64,000 nucleotides of DNA from an uncultured Sphingomonas sp. (GCF_937871615.1 NZ_CALMPA010000017.1:1-64000); one strand, 5' to 3'; shown: positions 27,808 through 36,724, counted from the first letter of the stretch. Notes: a model not told the origin generated them from the letters alone. Made by a program: numbers and translations.

Positions 27808-29307
27808 ATGAACGGGCGGCATGGCAAATCCGGTTTGCTGGCGATCGTCATCGCCGGAACGGTGGCCCTTACGGGATGCCATCGTCAGCCGGCATCGCCG
27901 CCGCCGCCGCGACTCGAAACCCCGCTGAGATTGCCCGAAACGCCTTCCGCCATTTCGGTGCCGATCACCGCGCGGCTCGCCGATCTGGAGCGCACGCTCA
28001 ACCGGGAAATGCCGCAGACCTTGTGGTCGATCAACCGCGTGGAAGACAAATGCGTCCCCGCGCAGCGCATCGCGGTGTTCGGCACGCGGATCAGGATCAC
28101 GCCCGATCTGCGCTGCCGCATCGTCGGCACGGTGCGGCGCGGACGCGTTACGCTCGGCGGCAGCGGGAGCACCCTGCGCCTCACGCTCCCCGTCCGCGCA
28201 ACGATCAGCGCCGAGGATATCGGCGGCCTGATAGATCGCGAAACGGCGACCGGCGCGGCGACCGCGCACGCCGATATCCGGCTCGATATCAAGCCTGACT
28301 GGACCCCCACCGCCAAGGTCTCGATTGATTATGACTGGACGACACCCCCCGGCGTCACGCTGTTCGGCAAGCGCATCACCTTCGTCGACAAGGCGGATGG
28401 CAAGCTGGCCGAGGTGGTCGCCAGGCTCGAACGCGATCTTCCCAAACAGCTCCGCGCGCTCGATCTGCGCAAGGAAGCGGCGAAGGTGTGGCCGCAGGCT
28501 TTCACCACGCTCGAACTGAACCATGACAACCCGCCGGTGTGGCTCCGCATCGTCCCGACGCGGATCGGCTTCGCTGGCTATAAGGTGCGCGGTCGCAATC
28601 TCGAACTCACCGCGACGGCCGAGGCGCTGACGCAGACCTTCGTTGGCGATCGCCCCACCGATCCGGCGCCCACCCCGCTTCCCGATCTCGTCCGACAGAC
28701 GAAGCCGCCCCGGCTCGCGTTCCAGATTCCGGTGCTCGCCGATTACGCGCAGCTTGAGCCGGTGGTGGCGCGCGCGCTCGCCAAACTCGCCGCGCGCGGG
28801 ATCACCATCCCCAGGGCGGGGCCGGTCGATGCGCGGTTCGGCGAGGTCACGATCTACGCGACCGAGGGCAACCGGCTCGCGGTGGGCGTCACGGTCGACG
28901 CGAAGCTGAAATCGGGGCTGATCGGGCACATCAGCGGGCGGGTGTGGTTGACCGGCGAGCCATATAACGCGGCCAATTCCGAGCGCGTCGAAATCCGCGA
29001 TCTGCGCGTCGCCGCCAACACCAATCGCGATACGGTCAATCTGCTGATCCGGCTGTTCCAAACGCCGGAGGTGGTGGAGGCGATTCGCGAATCGCTGACG
29101 CAGGATTTCGCGAAGGATTATGCCAAGGTGCTGCGCTCCGCTCGCGCCGCCATCGCCGAGCGCCGGCAGGGCGATTTCGTGCTCCGCGCCGATATCGGCG
29201 AGGTTACCCACGGGCGCGTGATCCCCACCGGGCAAGGTTTGTTCATGCCGGTGCAGGCGTTCGGAACGGCAAGCGTTTCCTATCGCCCGCGCATGGCGAA
29301 ACGGTAG
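27808..29307 (+). CDS. DUF4403 family lipoprotein
   Basis: A 499-residue protein with a lipoprotein signal (IVIAGTVALTGC near residue 24), a Pro-rich linker, and then repeated beta-rich segments (SVPITARLADLERTLNREMP, VRATISAEDIGG, FQIPVLADYAQLEPVVARAL) characteristic of DUF4403. The repeated units with short amphipathic helices resemble lipid-binding (SMP/BPI-like) folds, but this is inference. A GC-rich hairpin (GGCGCC inverted repeat) lies 60 bases before its ATG. It is convergent with a DoxX gene seven bases away. Confidence 0.8.
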   Translation: MNGRHGKSGLLAIVIAGTVALTGCHRQPASPPPPRLETPLRLPETPSAISVPITARLADLERTLNREMPQTLWSINRVEDKCVPAQRIAVFGTRIRITPDLRCRIVGTVRRGRVTLGGSGSTLRLTLPVRATISAEDIGGLIDRETATGAATAHADIRLDIKPDWTPTAKVSIDYDWTTPPGVTLFGKRITFVDKADGKLAEVVARLERDLPKQLRALDLRKEAAKVWPQAFTTLELNHDNPPVWLRIVPTRIGFAGYKVRGRNLELTATAEALTQTFVGDRPTDPAPTPLPDLVRQTKPPRLAFQIPVLADYAQLEPVVARALAKLAARGITIPRAGPVDARFGEVTIYATEGNRLAVGVTVDAKLKSGLIGHISGRVWLTGEPYNAANSERVEIRDLRVAANTNRDTVNLLIRLFQTPEVVEAIRESLTQDFAKDYAKVLRSARAAIAERRQGDFVLRADIGEVTHGRVIPTGQGLFMPVQAFGTASVSYRPRMAKR

Positions 29308-29314
29308 CCCGCCG

Positions 29315-29716
29315 CTATCTCGTGCGGGAGGAGCTTGCCGCGTCGATGCTCCAGCTACCCGGCCCGGCGACCGCGATATAAAGAAAGACGAAGCAGAACA
29401 GGATCGCCGCATCCCCGCCGTTCGCAGCCGGCCAGAAACCATGGCTGGCATGGGCGGTGAAATAGCCGATCGCCATCTCGCCGGCGCAGATGAAGGCGGC
29501 AGGCCGGGTGAACAATCCCAGCGCGATCAGCGCGCCGCCGGCAATCTCGATAATCGCCGCCGCATAGAGGATCGTCGGCAGCGGCTCCGGCACGCCAGGT
29601 TGCGGCAGCGGGAAAGCGAACAGCTTCATCAGGCCATGCTCCATAAAGAGCAACGCGGCCATGATCCGAAGCACGCTCAACATCCGTGGCCGCCATGCGG
29701 CAAGCATCTGTTCCAT
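29315..29716 (-). CDS. DoxX family membrane protein
   Basis: A 133-residue protein with four hydrophobic segments and the DoxX pattern RIMAALLFMEHGLMKLF, IEIAGGALIALGLFTRPAAF, CAGEMAIGYFTAHA and a FCFVFLYIAVAGPGSWSIDA end. DoxX proteins are associated with redox and respiratory functions in some species, but the role here is unknown. It lies downstream of a 55-residue membrane protein gene on the same strand (41 bases). Confidence 0.85.
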   Translation of the reverse strand: MEQMLAAWRPRMLSVLRIMAALLFMEHGLMKLFAFPLPQPGVPEPLPTILYAAAIIEIAGGALIALGLFTRPAAFICAGEMAIGYFTAHASHGFWPAANGGDAAILFCFVFLYIAVAGPGSWSIDAASSSRTR

Positions 29717-29757
29717 GCCACCATCCTCTCCATGTGCCGGAAGCTGCCGGCGTGCCG

Positions 29758-29925
29758 CTATACCAAAAAAGTCCAGAAGCAGATGAAAAAGGCCGTGAAG
29801 CTCAGCACGAACAGTTTCAGATCGTGATCGTCGCCGCGCGGCGCGGGGGCGATGCTGGGCGGCGGCAAGATCCGGCGAAACGGATGACCTGCGGCTTCAT
29901 TGGTGAGGACAAGCGGTCGTTTCAT
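29758..29925 (-). CDS. 55-residue single-span membrane protein
   Basis: A complete small gene: ATG at 29925, TAG at 29758-29760. The product starts MKRPLVLTNEAAGHPFRR, has a Pro-rich middle (ILPPPSIAPAPRGDD) and ends in a hydrophobic span (LKLFVLSFTAFFICFWTFLV), so it should be a tail-anchored or single-pass inner-membrane protein with the N-terminus in the cytoplasm. The codon use fits coding sequence and the frame carries a coherent membrane segment. I recall similar small proteins in sphingomonads but no function. It precedes the doxX-like gene on the same strand. Confidence 0.7.
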   Translation of the reverse strand: MKRPLVLTNEAAGHPFRRILPPPSIAPAPRGDDHDLKLFVLSFTAFFICFWTFLV

Positions 29926-30015
29926 GGCGATGAGTTAATATTCTATTTACGATTTCCGCCATCGCCAAAGAGCGTTAACGCGGGACTGTCCTGACGTGGC
30001 ACATGAGGAGGGAAG

Positions 30016-30546
30016 ATGCCGCTCTACGAATTTCGCGGAAAGCAGCCGGATTGCCACGCCACGGCCTGGGCCGCCCCCAGCGCGGACCTGATCGGCGATG
30101 TCGTGCTGGCGGAGGAAGCGAGCGTGTGGTTCGGCGCGGTGATTCGCGCGGACAACACCACGATCGCGATCGGCGCCCGCAGCAACTTTCAGGACGGCGC
30201 GATGCTCCATTCCGATCCCGGCGCGCCATGCACCGTGGGCGCGGATTGCACCGTGGGGCATCACGCGATCCTCCACGGCTGCACGGTGGGCGATCGCGCG
30301 CTGATCGGCATGGGGGCGATCGTGCTCAATCACGCGGTGATCCCGCAAGATTGCATCGTCGGCGCGGGCGCGCTGGTGACGGAGGGGAAGACATTCGAGC
30401 CCGGCAGCCTGATCGTCGGCTCTCCGGCCAGGGCCGTGCGGAAGCTGGATGAAAAGACGATCGCCTTCCTCAAGCTCTCGGCGCAAAGCTATGTCGGCAA
30501 GGCGCGCGAGGCGACGACCGAATTAAAGCGCATCGACCCGGCATAA
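30016..30546 (+). CDS. Gamma-carbonic anhydrase-like hexapeptide-repeat protein
   Basis: A 176-residue left-handed beta-helix protein. Zn-ligand-type His residues occur in MLHSDPG and GHHAILHGC, and the arrangement DNTTIAIGARSNFQDGAMLHS then TVGHHAILHGCTVGDRALIGMGA is that of gamma-carbonic anhydrase-like proteins (YrdA/CaiE/PaaY type). Many of these act as thioesterases or have no proven activity, so the enzyme role is uncertain. GGAGGGAAG directly precedes the ATG. Confidence 0.88.
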   Translation: MPLYEFRGKQPDCHATAWAAPSADLIGDVVLAEEASVWFGAVIRADNTTIAIGARSNFQDGAMLHSDPGAPCTVGADCTVGHHAILHGCTVGDRALIGMGAIVLNHAVIPQDCIVGAGALVTEGKTFEPGSLIVGSPARAVRKLDEKTIAFLKLSAQSYVGKAREATTELKRIDPA

Positions 30547-30609
30547 CCACGCTGAAAACCGCGCGAGAGGCGATGGACAGGCGCGCGGACCGCCGACATA
30601 ACGCCGGTT

Positions 30610-31581
30610 ATGTCGATACCCGCAATCCTCTCCCGCCTGCGTCTTCCGATCATCGGTTCGCCGCTGTTCATCATCTCCGGCCCGGATCTGGTGATCGCGC
30701 AATGCAAGGCCGGCATCGTCGGCTCCTTCCCCGCGCTCAATGCGCGGCCGCAGGGGCTGCTCGACGAATGGCTGCACCGCATCACGGAAGAACTCGCCGC
30801 GCATAATCGCGCCCATCCTGATCGCCCCGCCGCTCCGTTCGCGGTCAACCAGATCGTTCACAAGTCAAACGACCGGCTGGAGGCCGATCTCGCCACCTGC
30901 GAAAAGTGGCAGGTGCCGATCACCATCACCTCGCTCGGCGCGCGCGAGGAGCTGAATCAGGCGGTCCACAATTGGGGCGGTATCACCTTCCACGACGTGA
31001 TCGACGACCGTTTCGCGCGCAAGGCGATCGAAAAGGGCGCCGACGGGCTGATCCCGGTCGCCGCGGGCGCTGGCGGCCATGCCGGCCGGCTCTCGCCGTT
31101 CGCGATCGTTTCGGAAATCCGCCAGTGGTTCGATGGCCCGGTCGCGCTTTCCGGGTCGATCGCGACTGGCGACGCGGTGCTGGCGGCGCAGGCGATGGGC
31201 GCTGATTTCGCCTATATCGGCTCCCCCTTCATCGCCACCGCCGAAGCCAATGCCGACGAAGGCTATAAGAACGGCATCGTCGAGGGCCGCGCGGCGGATA
31301 TCGTCTATTCAAACCTGTTCACCGGGGTTCACGGCAATTATCTGCGCGGCTCGATCGTCGCGGCGGGGCTGGATCCGGAAAACCTGCCCGAGGGCGATTA
31401 CAAGACGATGAACTTCGGCCAGAGCAACGGCGCCAAGGCCAAGGCGTGGCGCGATATCTGGGGCTCGGGCCAGGGCATCGGCGCGGTCAGCAAAGTCGAG
31501 CCGGTGGCCGAGCGGATCGAACGGATCGAGCGCGAATATCTGGCCGCGCGCGCGCGTCTGGGGCTGGCGGCGGCGGCATAA
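30610..31581 (+). CDS. Nitronate monooxygenase-family flavoprotein
   Basis: A 323-residue FMN-dependent TIM-barrel protein of the NMO/2-nitropropane dioxygenase family. It starts MSIPAILSRLRLPIIGSPLFI, and shows the FMN phosphate-binding pattern GADGLIPVAAGAGGHAG (about residue 146) and VALSGSIATGDAVLAAQAMGADFAYIGSPF. The family detoxifies nitronates or acts as NAD(P)H-flavin reductase or enoyl reductase; the substrate here is not evident. It is 63 bases behind the hexapeptide protein gene on the same strand. Confidence 0.88.
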   Translation: MSIPAILSRLRLPIIGSPLFIISGPDLVIAQCKAGIVGSFPALNARPQGLLDEWLHRITEELAAHNRAHPDRPAAPFAVNQIVHKSNDRLEADLATCEKWQVPITITSLGAREELNQAVHNWGGITFHDVIDDRFARKAIEKGADGLIPVAAGAGGHAGRLSPFAIVSEIRQWFDGPVALSGSIATGDAVLAAQAMGADFAYIGSPFIATAEANADEGYKNGIVEGRAADIVYSNLFTGVHGNYLRGSIVAAGLDPENLPEGDYKTMNFGQSNGAKAKAWRDIWGSGQGIGAVSKVEPVAERIERIEREYLAARARLGLAAAA

Positions 31582-31590
31582 ATCGCGCGA

Positions 31591-31625
31591 GGCGGCGCGC
31601 GGCTGCTTTCGAACCGCGCGCCGCC
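31591..31625. terminator. GC-rich hairpin after the NMO-type gene
   Basis: A perfect 12-bp stem (GGCGGCGCGCGG and its complement, 11-base loop) starts ten bases behind the stop. No U-tract follows, so it may be a transcript-stabilising or weak terminator element between convergent genes. Confidence 0.45.
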
Positions 31626-31664
31626 CGTCTGGTTCACGCGCCGGGCGGCGGGATTCGAATCGCG

Positions 31665-32126
31665 TCAGAAGGCGAGCGACAGGCGATCGAGCATCCGCCG
31701 TGCCGGGCTTTCATCCGGCATCCCGACAAGCTGCGCCGCATCGAGCCGCGCGACGCGGCGGTGCAATTCGATGCTCGACGCCACCATCTGCCGCGCCTGT
31801 TCGGGCAGATCGCGCAGCAGATCGCTTTCCGTCGTCGGCGCCTCGCCCAATCTGCGCGAAGGATCGAGCGCGTCGCGTGCGGCGATTTCGCCCTGCTGCA
31901 CCGCGCGCTGCGTCAGGAGCCAGGCGATCACGTGCATCAGCCGCGTCGTCACCTTCAGCGATTCGCAGGAGAAGCTGACGCGCATCATCGGCGGCAGCGC
32001 CTCGCGCTCCACCCGCCCGCCTTCATCGAAATAGCTTCGCGCCTCGTCGGCCAGCAGCATCGCTTCTGTATAAAGACCGTCGATCAACCGGCGGTGCACC
32101 GCCGAATCATAATGTCCCTCGCCCAT
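31665..32126 (-). CDS. DUF1465 family protein
   Basis: A 153-residue helical protein with the DUF1465 segments RRLIDGLYTEAMLLADEARSYF, RVSFSCESLKVTTRLMHVIAWLLTQRAVQQGE and a C-terminal SPARRMLDRL. The family is confined to alphaproteobacteria; I know no assigned function, although its small helical nature and wide conservation suggest a cell-cycle or regulatory role. ATG 32126 is chosen; an in-frame start at 32177 would add 17 residues (MGAAAVAKKRKTCHASS). Confidence 0.8.
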   Translation of the reverse strand: MGEGHYDSAVHRRLIDGLYTEAMLLADEARSYFDEGGRVEREALPPMMRVSFSCESLKVTTRLMHVIAWLLTQRAVQQGEIAARDALDPSRRLGEAPTTESDLLRDLPEQARQMVASSIELHRRVARLDAAQLVGMPDESPARRMLDRLSLAF

Positions 32127-32250
32127 GGATGATGCGTGACAGGTTTTGCGCTTCTTCGCCACGGCCGCTGCACCCATCGTTTCCCGGCGTCACGTCCCAA
32201 AACGGAAAAACAGGCCGGGGCCGTATCGGTTCCGGCTGCACGCGCCCGCG

Positions 32251-32463
32251 TCAGGCGATGATGTCCGGAATCAGCCGATCCTCCAGCACCGCGATCTCGT
32301 CGCGCAGGCGCAGCTTGCGCTTCTTGAGGCGCGCCATCTGGAGCTGATCCACCGGCCCGCCGCTCCCCAGCGCGACGATCGCCGCGTCGAGATCGCGGTG
32401 TTCGGTCCGCAACGTGTTCAGCCGTGCCGCAATATCGCTGTCGTCCACCCACTCGCCCTCCAT
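32251..32463 (-). CDS. YdcH/DUF465-family small protein
   Basis: A 70-residue protein starting MEGEWVDDSDIAARLNTLR with the DUF465 pattern LRTEHRDLDAAIVALG, then LQMARLKKRKLRLRDEIAVLED. The family forms short helical coiled structures and has no firm function. The ATG at 32463 removes an N-terminal part that has no similarity. A second member of the same family starts 172 bases away in the opposite direction. It is followed on the same strand by the DUF1465 gene. Confidence 0.8.
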   Translation of the reverse strand: MEGEWVDDSDIAARLNTLRTEHRDLDAAIVALGSGGPVDQLQMARLKKRKLRLRDEIAVLEDRLIPDIIA

Positions 32464-32635
32464 CGCCGACCGTAGCAGAATCCGGGGGTGCTGTGGGCGA
32501 CAAATTATCGTGTCGCGCGCGCAATATCCCGTTGTCGCCGCCGCCGGGCGAAACCACATAAAATCGAGGGCGACATTTGGCGCGATCGGTGATTTACTCC
32601 TTAGTCCCTTCACCCTGACAAAGGAGGTTCCTGTC

Positions 32636-32794
32636 ATGCAAACCGCGCATCTTTCGGCTCTTGAGGCCAAACATGCGGTGCTGGACCGGCGGATTGAAGA
32701 GGAGGAGCATCGACCGATGCCCGATACGTTTCTGGTCGCCGACCTCAAGAAACAGAAATTGCGCGTGAAAGAGGAAATGTCCGCAGCGCATTGA
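32636..32794 (+). CDS. YdcH/DUF465-family small protein
   Basis: A 52-residue protein starting MQTAHLSALEAKHAVLDRR and ending VADLKKQKLRVKEEMSAAH, with the typical DUF465 spacing between the two helices. A strong AAAGGAGG stands nine bases before the ATG, which fixes the start although the frame is open further left. A strong terminator lies ten bases behind it, so it is a short single-gene transcript, probably abundant. Confidence 0.85.
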   Translation: MQTAHLSALEAKHAVLDRRIEEEEHRPMPDTFLVADLKKQKLRVKEEMSAAH

Positions 32795-32804
32795 TGCCCA
32801 TATC

Positions 32805-32834
32805 GGGCGCCCCGGATGACGGGGCGCCCTTTTC
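32805..32834 (+). terminator. Rho-independent terminator after the DUF465 gene
   Basis: A 10-bp GC-only stem GGGCGCCCCG / CGGGGCGCCC (32805-32814 and 32820-32829) with a five-base loop is followed by TTTTC. It ends the short plus-strand transcript and lies just before the end of the convergent aldehyde dehydrogenase gene. Confidence 0.85.
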
Positions 32835-32837
32835 ACA

Positions 32838-34244
32838 TCAGCCGATCTGCTTCGCCGCCGTCTTGCGAGTCGTGGCGCCATAGGGCGGCTTCAGCCCGGC
32901 AAGCTTCGCCACATCGAGTCGTGATTGTTTGAACACGCTCTTGGCGTGGCTGAACGTCACGAAGCCGTCGCGGCCGTGATAAGCCCCCATCCCCGATGGC
33001 CCGACCCCGCCGAACGGAAGATCCTCCATCGAAACGTGGAACACCACATCGTCCAGCGTCACGCCGCCCGATATCGTGCGATCGAGCACGCGGCGGCGCT
33101 CGCCCGCGTCCGGCCCGAAATAATAGAGCCCCAGCGGACGATCCCGCCGATTGACCTGGCGGATCGCATCCTCGATCCCGTCATAGCGGCGCACCGGCAG
33201 GATGGGGCCAAAGATTTCCTCCTGCATCAGCGTCATGTCGTCGGTAACGTCGCGAACGATGTGCAGCGGCATCTTGCGCGAATTGGTACTGGCGAAATCC
33301 TCGCCCGCCGGGTTCACCACCTCCACCGTCGCGCCCTTCGCGCGGGCATCGTCGATCCACGCGTTGAGCCGCTGATAATGCCGGTCGTTGACGATGCTGG
33401 TGTAATCCGGATTGGCGAGCAGCGTGGGATACATGGCGCTCGCCGCATTCTTGAGGCTTTGCACCACCTCCCCTTCGCGCGCGGACGGCACCAGCACATA
33501 ATCGGGCGCGAGACAGATCTGCCCGGCGTTGAGCATCTTGCCCAGCGCCACGCGCTGCCCGACCTGCGCGGCATCGGCATTCTCGCCCACGATCACCGGG
33601 GATTTGCCGCCCAGTTCCAGCGTTACCGGGGTAAGATTGTCCGCCGCCGCGTGGAGGATGTGCTTGCCGATCCCGGTCGCGCCGGTGAACAGCAGGTGAT
33701 CGAACGGCAGCTCGGCAAACGCCTTGCCCACCTCAGGCCCGCCGGAGATGAACACCAGTTCGGACGGATCGAAATATCGGCCGACGATTTCTTCGAACAG
33801 CGCGGCGGTGGCGGGCGTATATTCGCTCGTCTTCACCATCGCGCGATTGCCCGCCGCGAACACGCCGGCAAGCGGCGCCATGACGAGATTTACGGGGAAG
33901 TTCCACGGCGAAATCACGCCGACGACGCCCTTTGGCTGATATTCCACCCACGCCCGCGCGCCCAGCAGGCCAAGCGGGAATTGCACCGATCTCCTGTCCC
34001 GCCGCGCCCAGCGATCGACATGTTTCAGCGCGTGGTTCAGCGGCCCGATCGAGCCGGCGATATCGGTAACCATCGTCTGATCCGCGCTGCGATGCCCGAA
34101 ATCCTCCGACAGCGCGTCGCAGAAGCGCGTGGCGTTATCGCGGATCATCGCGATCGCGCGCTTCAGCCGGTCCTTGCGCAACGCCAGCGGCTCCGGCAAC
34201 GCGGCCATGAAGCTTTCGCGTTGCGCCGCAAGTATCTCCTGCAT
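32838..34244 (-). CDS. Coniferyl-aldehyde dehydrogenase-like protein
   Basis: A 468-residue aldehyde dehydrogenase. The NAD-binding region VGVISPWNFPVNL, the catalytic Glu in TLELGGKSPVIVG and the nucleophile Cys in MLNAGQICLAPDYVLVP are present. The short N-terminus (QRESFMAALPEPLALRKDRL) and C-terminal FVTFSHAKSVFKQSRL match the membrane-associated fatty/coniferyl aldehyde dehydrogenase class (CalB-like). Substrates may be aromatic or long-chain aldehydes. It precedes no obvious pathway genes; the next gene on the strand ends 13 bases upstream. Confidence 0.85.
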   Translation of the reverse strand: MQEILAAQRESFMAALPEPLALRKDRLKRAIAMIRDNATRFCDALSEDFGHRSADQTMVTDIAGSIGPLNHALKHVDRWARRDRRSVQFPLGLLGARAWVEYQPKGVVGVISPWNFPVNLVMAPLAGVFAAGNRAMVKTSEYTPATAALFEEIVGRYFDPSELVFISGGPEVGKAFAELPFDHLLFTGATGIGKHILHAAADNLTPVTLELGGKSPVIVGENADAAQVGQRVALGKMLNAGQICLAPDYVLVPSAREGEVVQSLKNAASAMYPTLLANPDYTSIVNDRHYQRLNAWIDDARAKGATVEVVNPAGEDFASTNSRKMPLHIVRDVTDDMTLMQEEIFGPILPVRRYDGIEDAIRQVNRRDRPLGLYYFGPDAGERRRVLDRTISGGVTLDDVVFHVSMEDLPFGGVGPSGMGAYHGRDGFVTFSHAKSVFKQSRLDVAKLAGLKPPYGATTRKTAAKQIG

Positions 34245-34257
34245 CCTCGCTCTCCTG

Positions 34258-34692
34258 TTATTTTTTCGCGCAGCCGATCAGGCCGCCCAGCGGCAGCACG
34301 ATACCATCCTTTGCGCCCCGGTCGATCCTCAGCGTGGCGGAGGATATCAACGCGCCATCGGTCAGCGCGCTGCCGCTGATTACCGCCATATCGAGCGTGA
34401 TCGTCACATCGCCCAGCCGGTATTCGCTCGTGGGCGCGAAACCGAAATTCGCCGTGGCGCCCGGTGTGACACGCGGATAATCCGTAACCGCGCCGTCCAG
34501 CACCAGGCGTATCGCGCCCGGCTCGGCCGTCGCCATCGCGGCGAGCGTCCGCGTCGTGCCGGTCGTGAAAAGATACGCGGCACAGCCCTGCGCGGGCAAA
34601 GCCTGTGGCGCGAGCCGACCGATCGGCAGGCCGTCGATCGACCCCGGCGGGGCGGGCGGATCGGCCAGTAACGCGAGAAGAAGCGCGATCAT
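34258..34692 (-). CDS. Hypothetical protein coupled to prepilin peptidase
   Basis: A 144-residue protein starting MIALLLALLADPPAPPGS, a short hydrophobic leader that could be a signal sequence. The rest is rich in Ala, Gly, Thr and aliphatic residues with a single internal Cys (PAQGCAAYLF) and another near the end (GGLIGCAKK). I do not recognise a family. Its ATG overlaps the prepilin peptidase stop by four bases (ATGA), so it is translated with it and may belong to a pilus or type II secretion function. Confidence 0.65.
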   Translation of the reverse strand: MIALLLALLADPPAPPGSIDGLPIGRLAPQALPAQGCAAYLFTTGTTRTLAAMATAEPGAIRLVLDGAVTDYPRVTPGATANFGFAPTSEYRLGDVTITLDMAVISGSALTDGALISSATLRIDRGAKDGIVLPLGGLIGCAKK

Positions 34693-35465
34693 CCCGCCAT
34701 CCCTATCATCATCAGCCACGCGGGATAAGCCGCGACGGCAAGGAACGCCCCGAACGGCAGTTTGGCGTTAGCCGGCAGCGCCCGCCCCCGCACGCGCTCG
34801 AACAGCGCCAGCCCCAGCCCGATAAGCGCCGCGAGCGTCACCACCGCCGGCAACAGCCGCCAGCCCAGCCACAGCCCGATCGCGCCGAGCAACTTGGGAT
34901 CGCCGCCGCCCAGCCCCTCATGCCCACGCACCACGCGATACAGGCGCGCGATCAGCCACAGACTTGCGAAGCCGGCGGCCCCACCGATCACGCGTTCCTC
35001 CAGCGACGGCATGACGCCGAGCGCGCCCGCCGCCAGCCCAAGGAGCGCCAGCGTGCCGGTCAGCACATCGGGCAACCACAGCGCCGCCACATCGAGCGCG
35101 GCGAGCGTCAGCAGTAGCCAGCCGAACAGCGCCCCGAACGCCCCCTCCACGCCGGGCGCGACATAGCCCGCCGCCACGCCGATCAGCGCACAACCAAGCT
35201 CGATCTGCCAGTGTCGCGGGTCGATCGGCTTGCCGCAAACAGGGTTGCGACATCGCCCGCGAAGCAGCATCGCGCTAACCAATGGCACCAGTTCCGGGGC
35301 CGTCAGCGTGCGCCCGCAGGAATCGCACGCCGATCGCCCCGCCGTCACCCCGCGCCCTTCCGGCCAGCGGATCACGATCGTCGCGAGAAAGCTCCCCGCG
35401 ATCGCGCCGGCTAATGCCAGCAATATCGGCCATATCCATCCGGGTAGCGCAGCCAGCATCTCCAT
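34689..35465 (-). CDS. Prepilin peptidase / N-methyltransferase (A24 family)
   Basis: The 258-residue membrane protein has the cytoplasmic Zn-type motif of four Cys (CDSCG and CRNPVCG, about residues 47-76) and the two catalytic Asp of aspartic prepilin peptidases, in LDVAALWLPD and in GGGDPKLLGAIG. Seven or eight hydrophobic segments fit PilD/GspO. It cleaves and methylates type IV prepilins or type II pseudopilins; no pilin gene is in this window. It is divergent from thiolase by 71 bases. Confidence 0.9.
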   Translation of the reverse strand: MEMLAALPGWIWPILLALAGAIAGSFLATIVIRWPEGRGVTAGRSACDSCGRTLTAPELVPLVSAMLLRGRCRNPVCGKPIDPRHWQIELGCALIGVAAGYVAPGVEGAFGALFGWLLLTLAALDVAALWLPDVLTGTLALLGLAAGALGVMPSLEERVIGGAAGFASLWLIARLYRVVRGHEGLGGGDPKLLGAIGLWLGWRLLPAVVTLAALIGLGLALFERVRGRALPANAKLPFGAFLAVAAYPAWLMMIGMAG

Positions 35466-35536
35466 CCCGCTCGTCCTATCGTTTGTAATGCGCGCCGTCC
35501 CCGCCTAGATCGCACGCAAATCAACGGAGCAGCGAA

Positions 35537-36724
35537 ATGACCACCGATTCCGTCGTTATTCTGTCCTACGCCCGCACCCCGATGGGGTCGTTTCAGGGCA
35601 GCCTCGCAGGCGCGTCCGCGACCGAGCTTGGCGCCACCGTCGTCAAGGCGGCGGTCGAGCGCGCGGGCGTCGCGGGCGGCGATGTCGAGCGCATCTATAT
35701 GGGCTGCGTGCTTCCCGCCGGGCTGGGCCAGGCGCCCGCGCGTCAGGCGGCGCTGAAGGCCGGCCTGCCGCAATCGGTGGAGGCCACCACGGTCAACAAG
35801 ATGTGCGGATCGGGGATGCAGGCCGCGATCATGGGTGCGGAGGCGCTTGCCGCCGGTACGGTCGACCTGATCGTCACCGGCGGGATGGAGAGCATGACCA
35901 ACGCGCCCTATCTGCTCCAGAAGCATCGCGGCGGCGCGCGGCTCGGCCATGATCGCGTGATGGATCACATGTTCCTCGACGGGCTGGAGGACGCTTATGA
36001 GCCGGGCAAGGCGATGGGCGTGTTCGCGGAGGCGACGGCGGGCGAATATCAGTTCACCCGCGCCGCGCAGGACGATTACGCCATCGCCTCGCTCACCCGC
36101 GCGCAGGCGGCGCAGCAATCGGGCGCGTTCGATCGCGAGATCGTCCCGGTCGAGGTGAAGGGACGCAAGGGCGTCGAGACGATCGACAAGGACGAACAGC
36201 CGCTGAAGGGCGACGCGTCGAAAATCCCGAACCTCAAGCCCGCCTTCGCCAAGGATGGCACGATCACCGCCGCCAATGCCTCGTCGATCTCCGACGGCGC
36301 CGCCGCGCTGGTGCTGACGCGTGAGAGCGTCGCGGCGGCCAAGGGGCTGAAGCCGGTCGCACGGATCGTCGCCACCGCCGCCCATGCGCATGAGCCGGCG
36401 AAATTCACCACCGCGCCCGTCAAGGCGATCGAGAAGGTGCTGGCGAAAGCGGGCTGGAAAGCCGGCGAGGTCGACCTGTTCGAAGTGAACGAGGCCTTCG
36501 CCTGCGTCTCGATGATCGCGATGCAGGATCTCGGGCTCGATCACGCCAAGGTGAACGTCAACGGCGGCGCCACCGCGCTTGGCCACCCGATCGGCGCATC
36601 GGGCGCGCGGATCATCGCCACGCTGATCGCCGCGCTCCAGAATCGCGGCGGGAAGAAGGGCGTTGCGTCGCTGTGCATCGGCGGCGGCGAGGCGACCGCC
36701 GTGGCGCTCGAACTGGCGGACTGA
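35537..36724 (+). CDS. Acetyl-CoA acetyltransferase (thiolase)
   Basis: A 395-residue thiolase. The nucleophile Cys is in VNKMCGSGMQA (about residue 91), the His in NGGATALGHPIGASGAR, and the second Cys in ASLCIGGGEATAVALE. The length and the RQAALKAGLPQSVEATTVN segment fit biosynthetic acetoacetyl-CoA thiolase (AtoB/PhaA). It could feed polyhydroxybutyrate or take up acetoacetyl-CoA from catabolism, including from the HMGL-type lyase encoded 5 kb away. ACGGAGC precedes the ATG. Confidence 0.93.
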   Translation: MTTDSVVILSYARTPMGSFQGSLAGASATELGATVVKAAVERAGVAGGDVERIYMGCVLPAGLGQAPARQAALKAGLPQSVEATTVNKMCGSGMQAAIMGAEALAAGTVDLIVTGGMESMTNAPYLLQKHRGGARLGHDRVMDHMFLDGLEDAYEPGKAMGVFAEATAGEYQFTRAAQDDYAIASLTRAQAAQQSGAFDREIVPVEVKGRKGVETIDKDEQPLKGDASKIPNLKPAFAKDGTITAANASSISDGAAALVLTRESVAAAKGLKPVARIVATAAHAHEPAKFTTAPVKAIEKVLAKAGWKAGEVDLFEVNEAFACVSMIAMQDLGLDHAKVNVNGGATALGHPIGASGARIIATLIAALQNRGGKKGVASLCIGGGEATAVALELAD

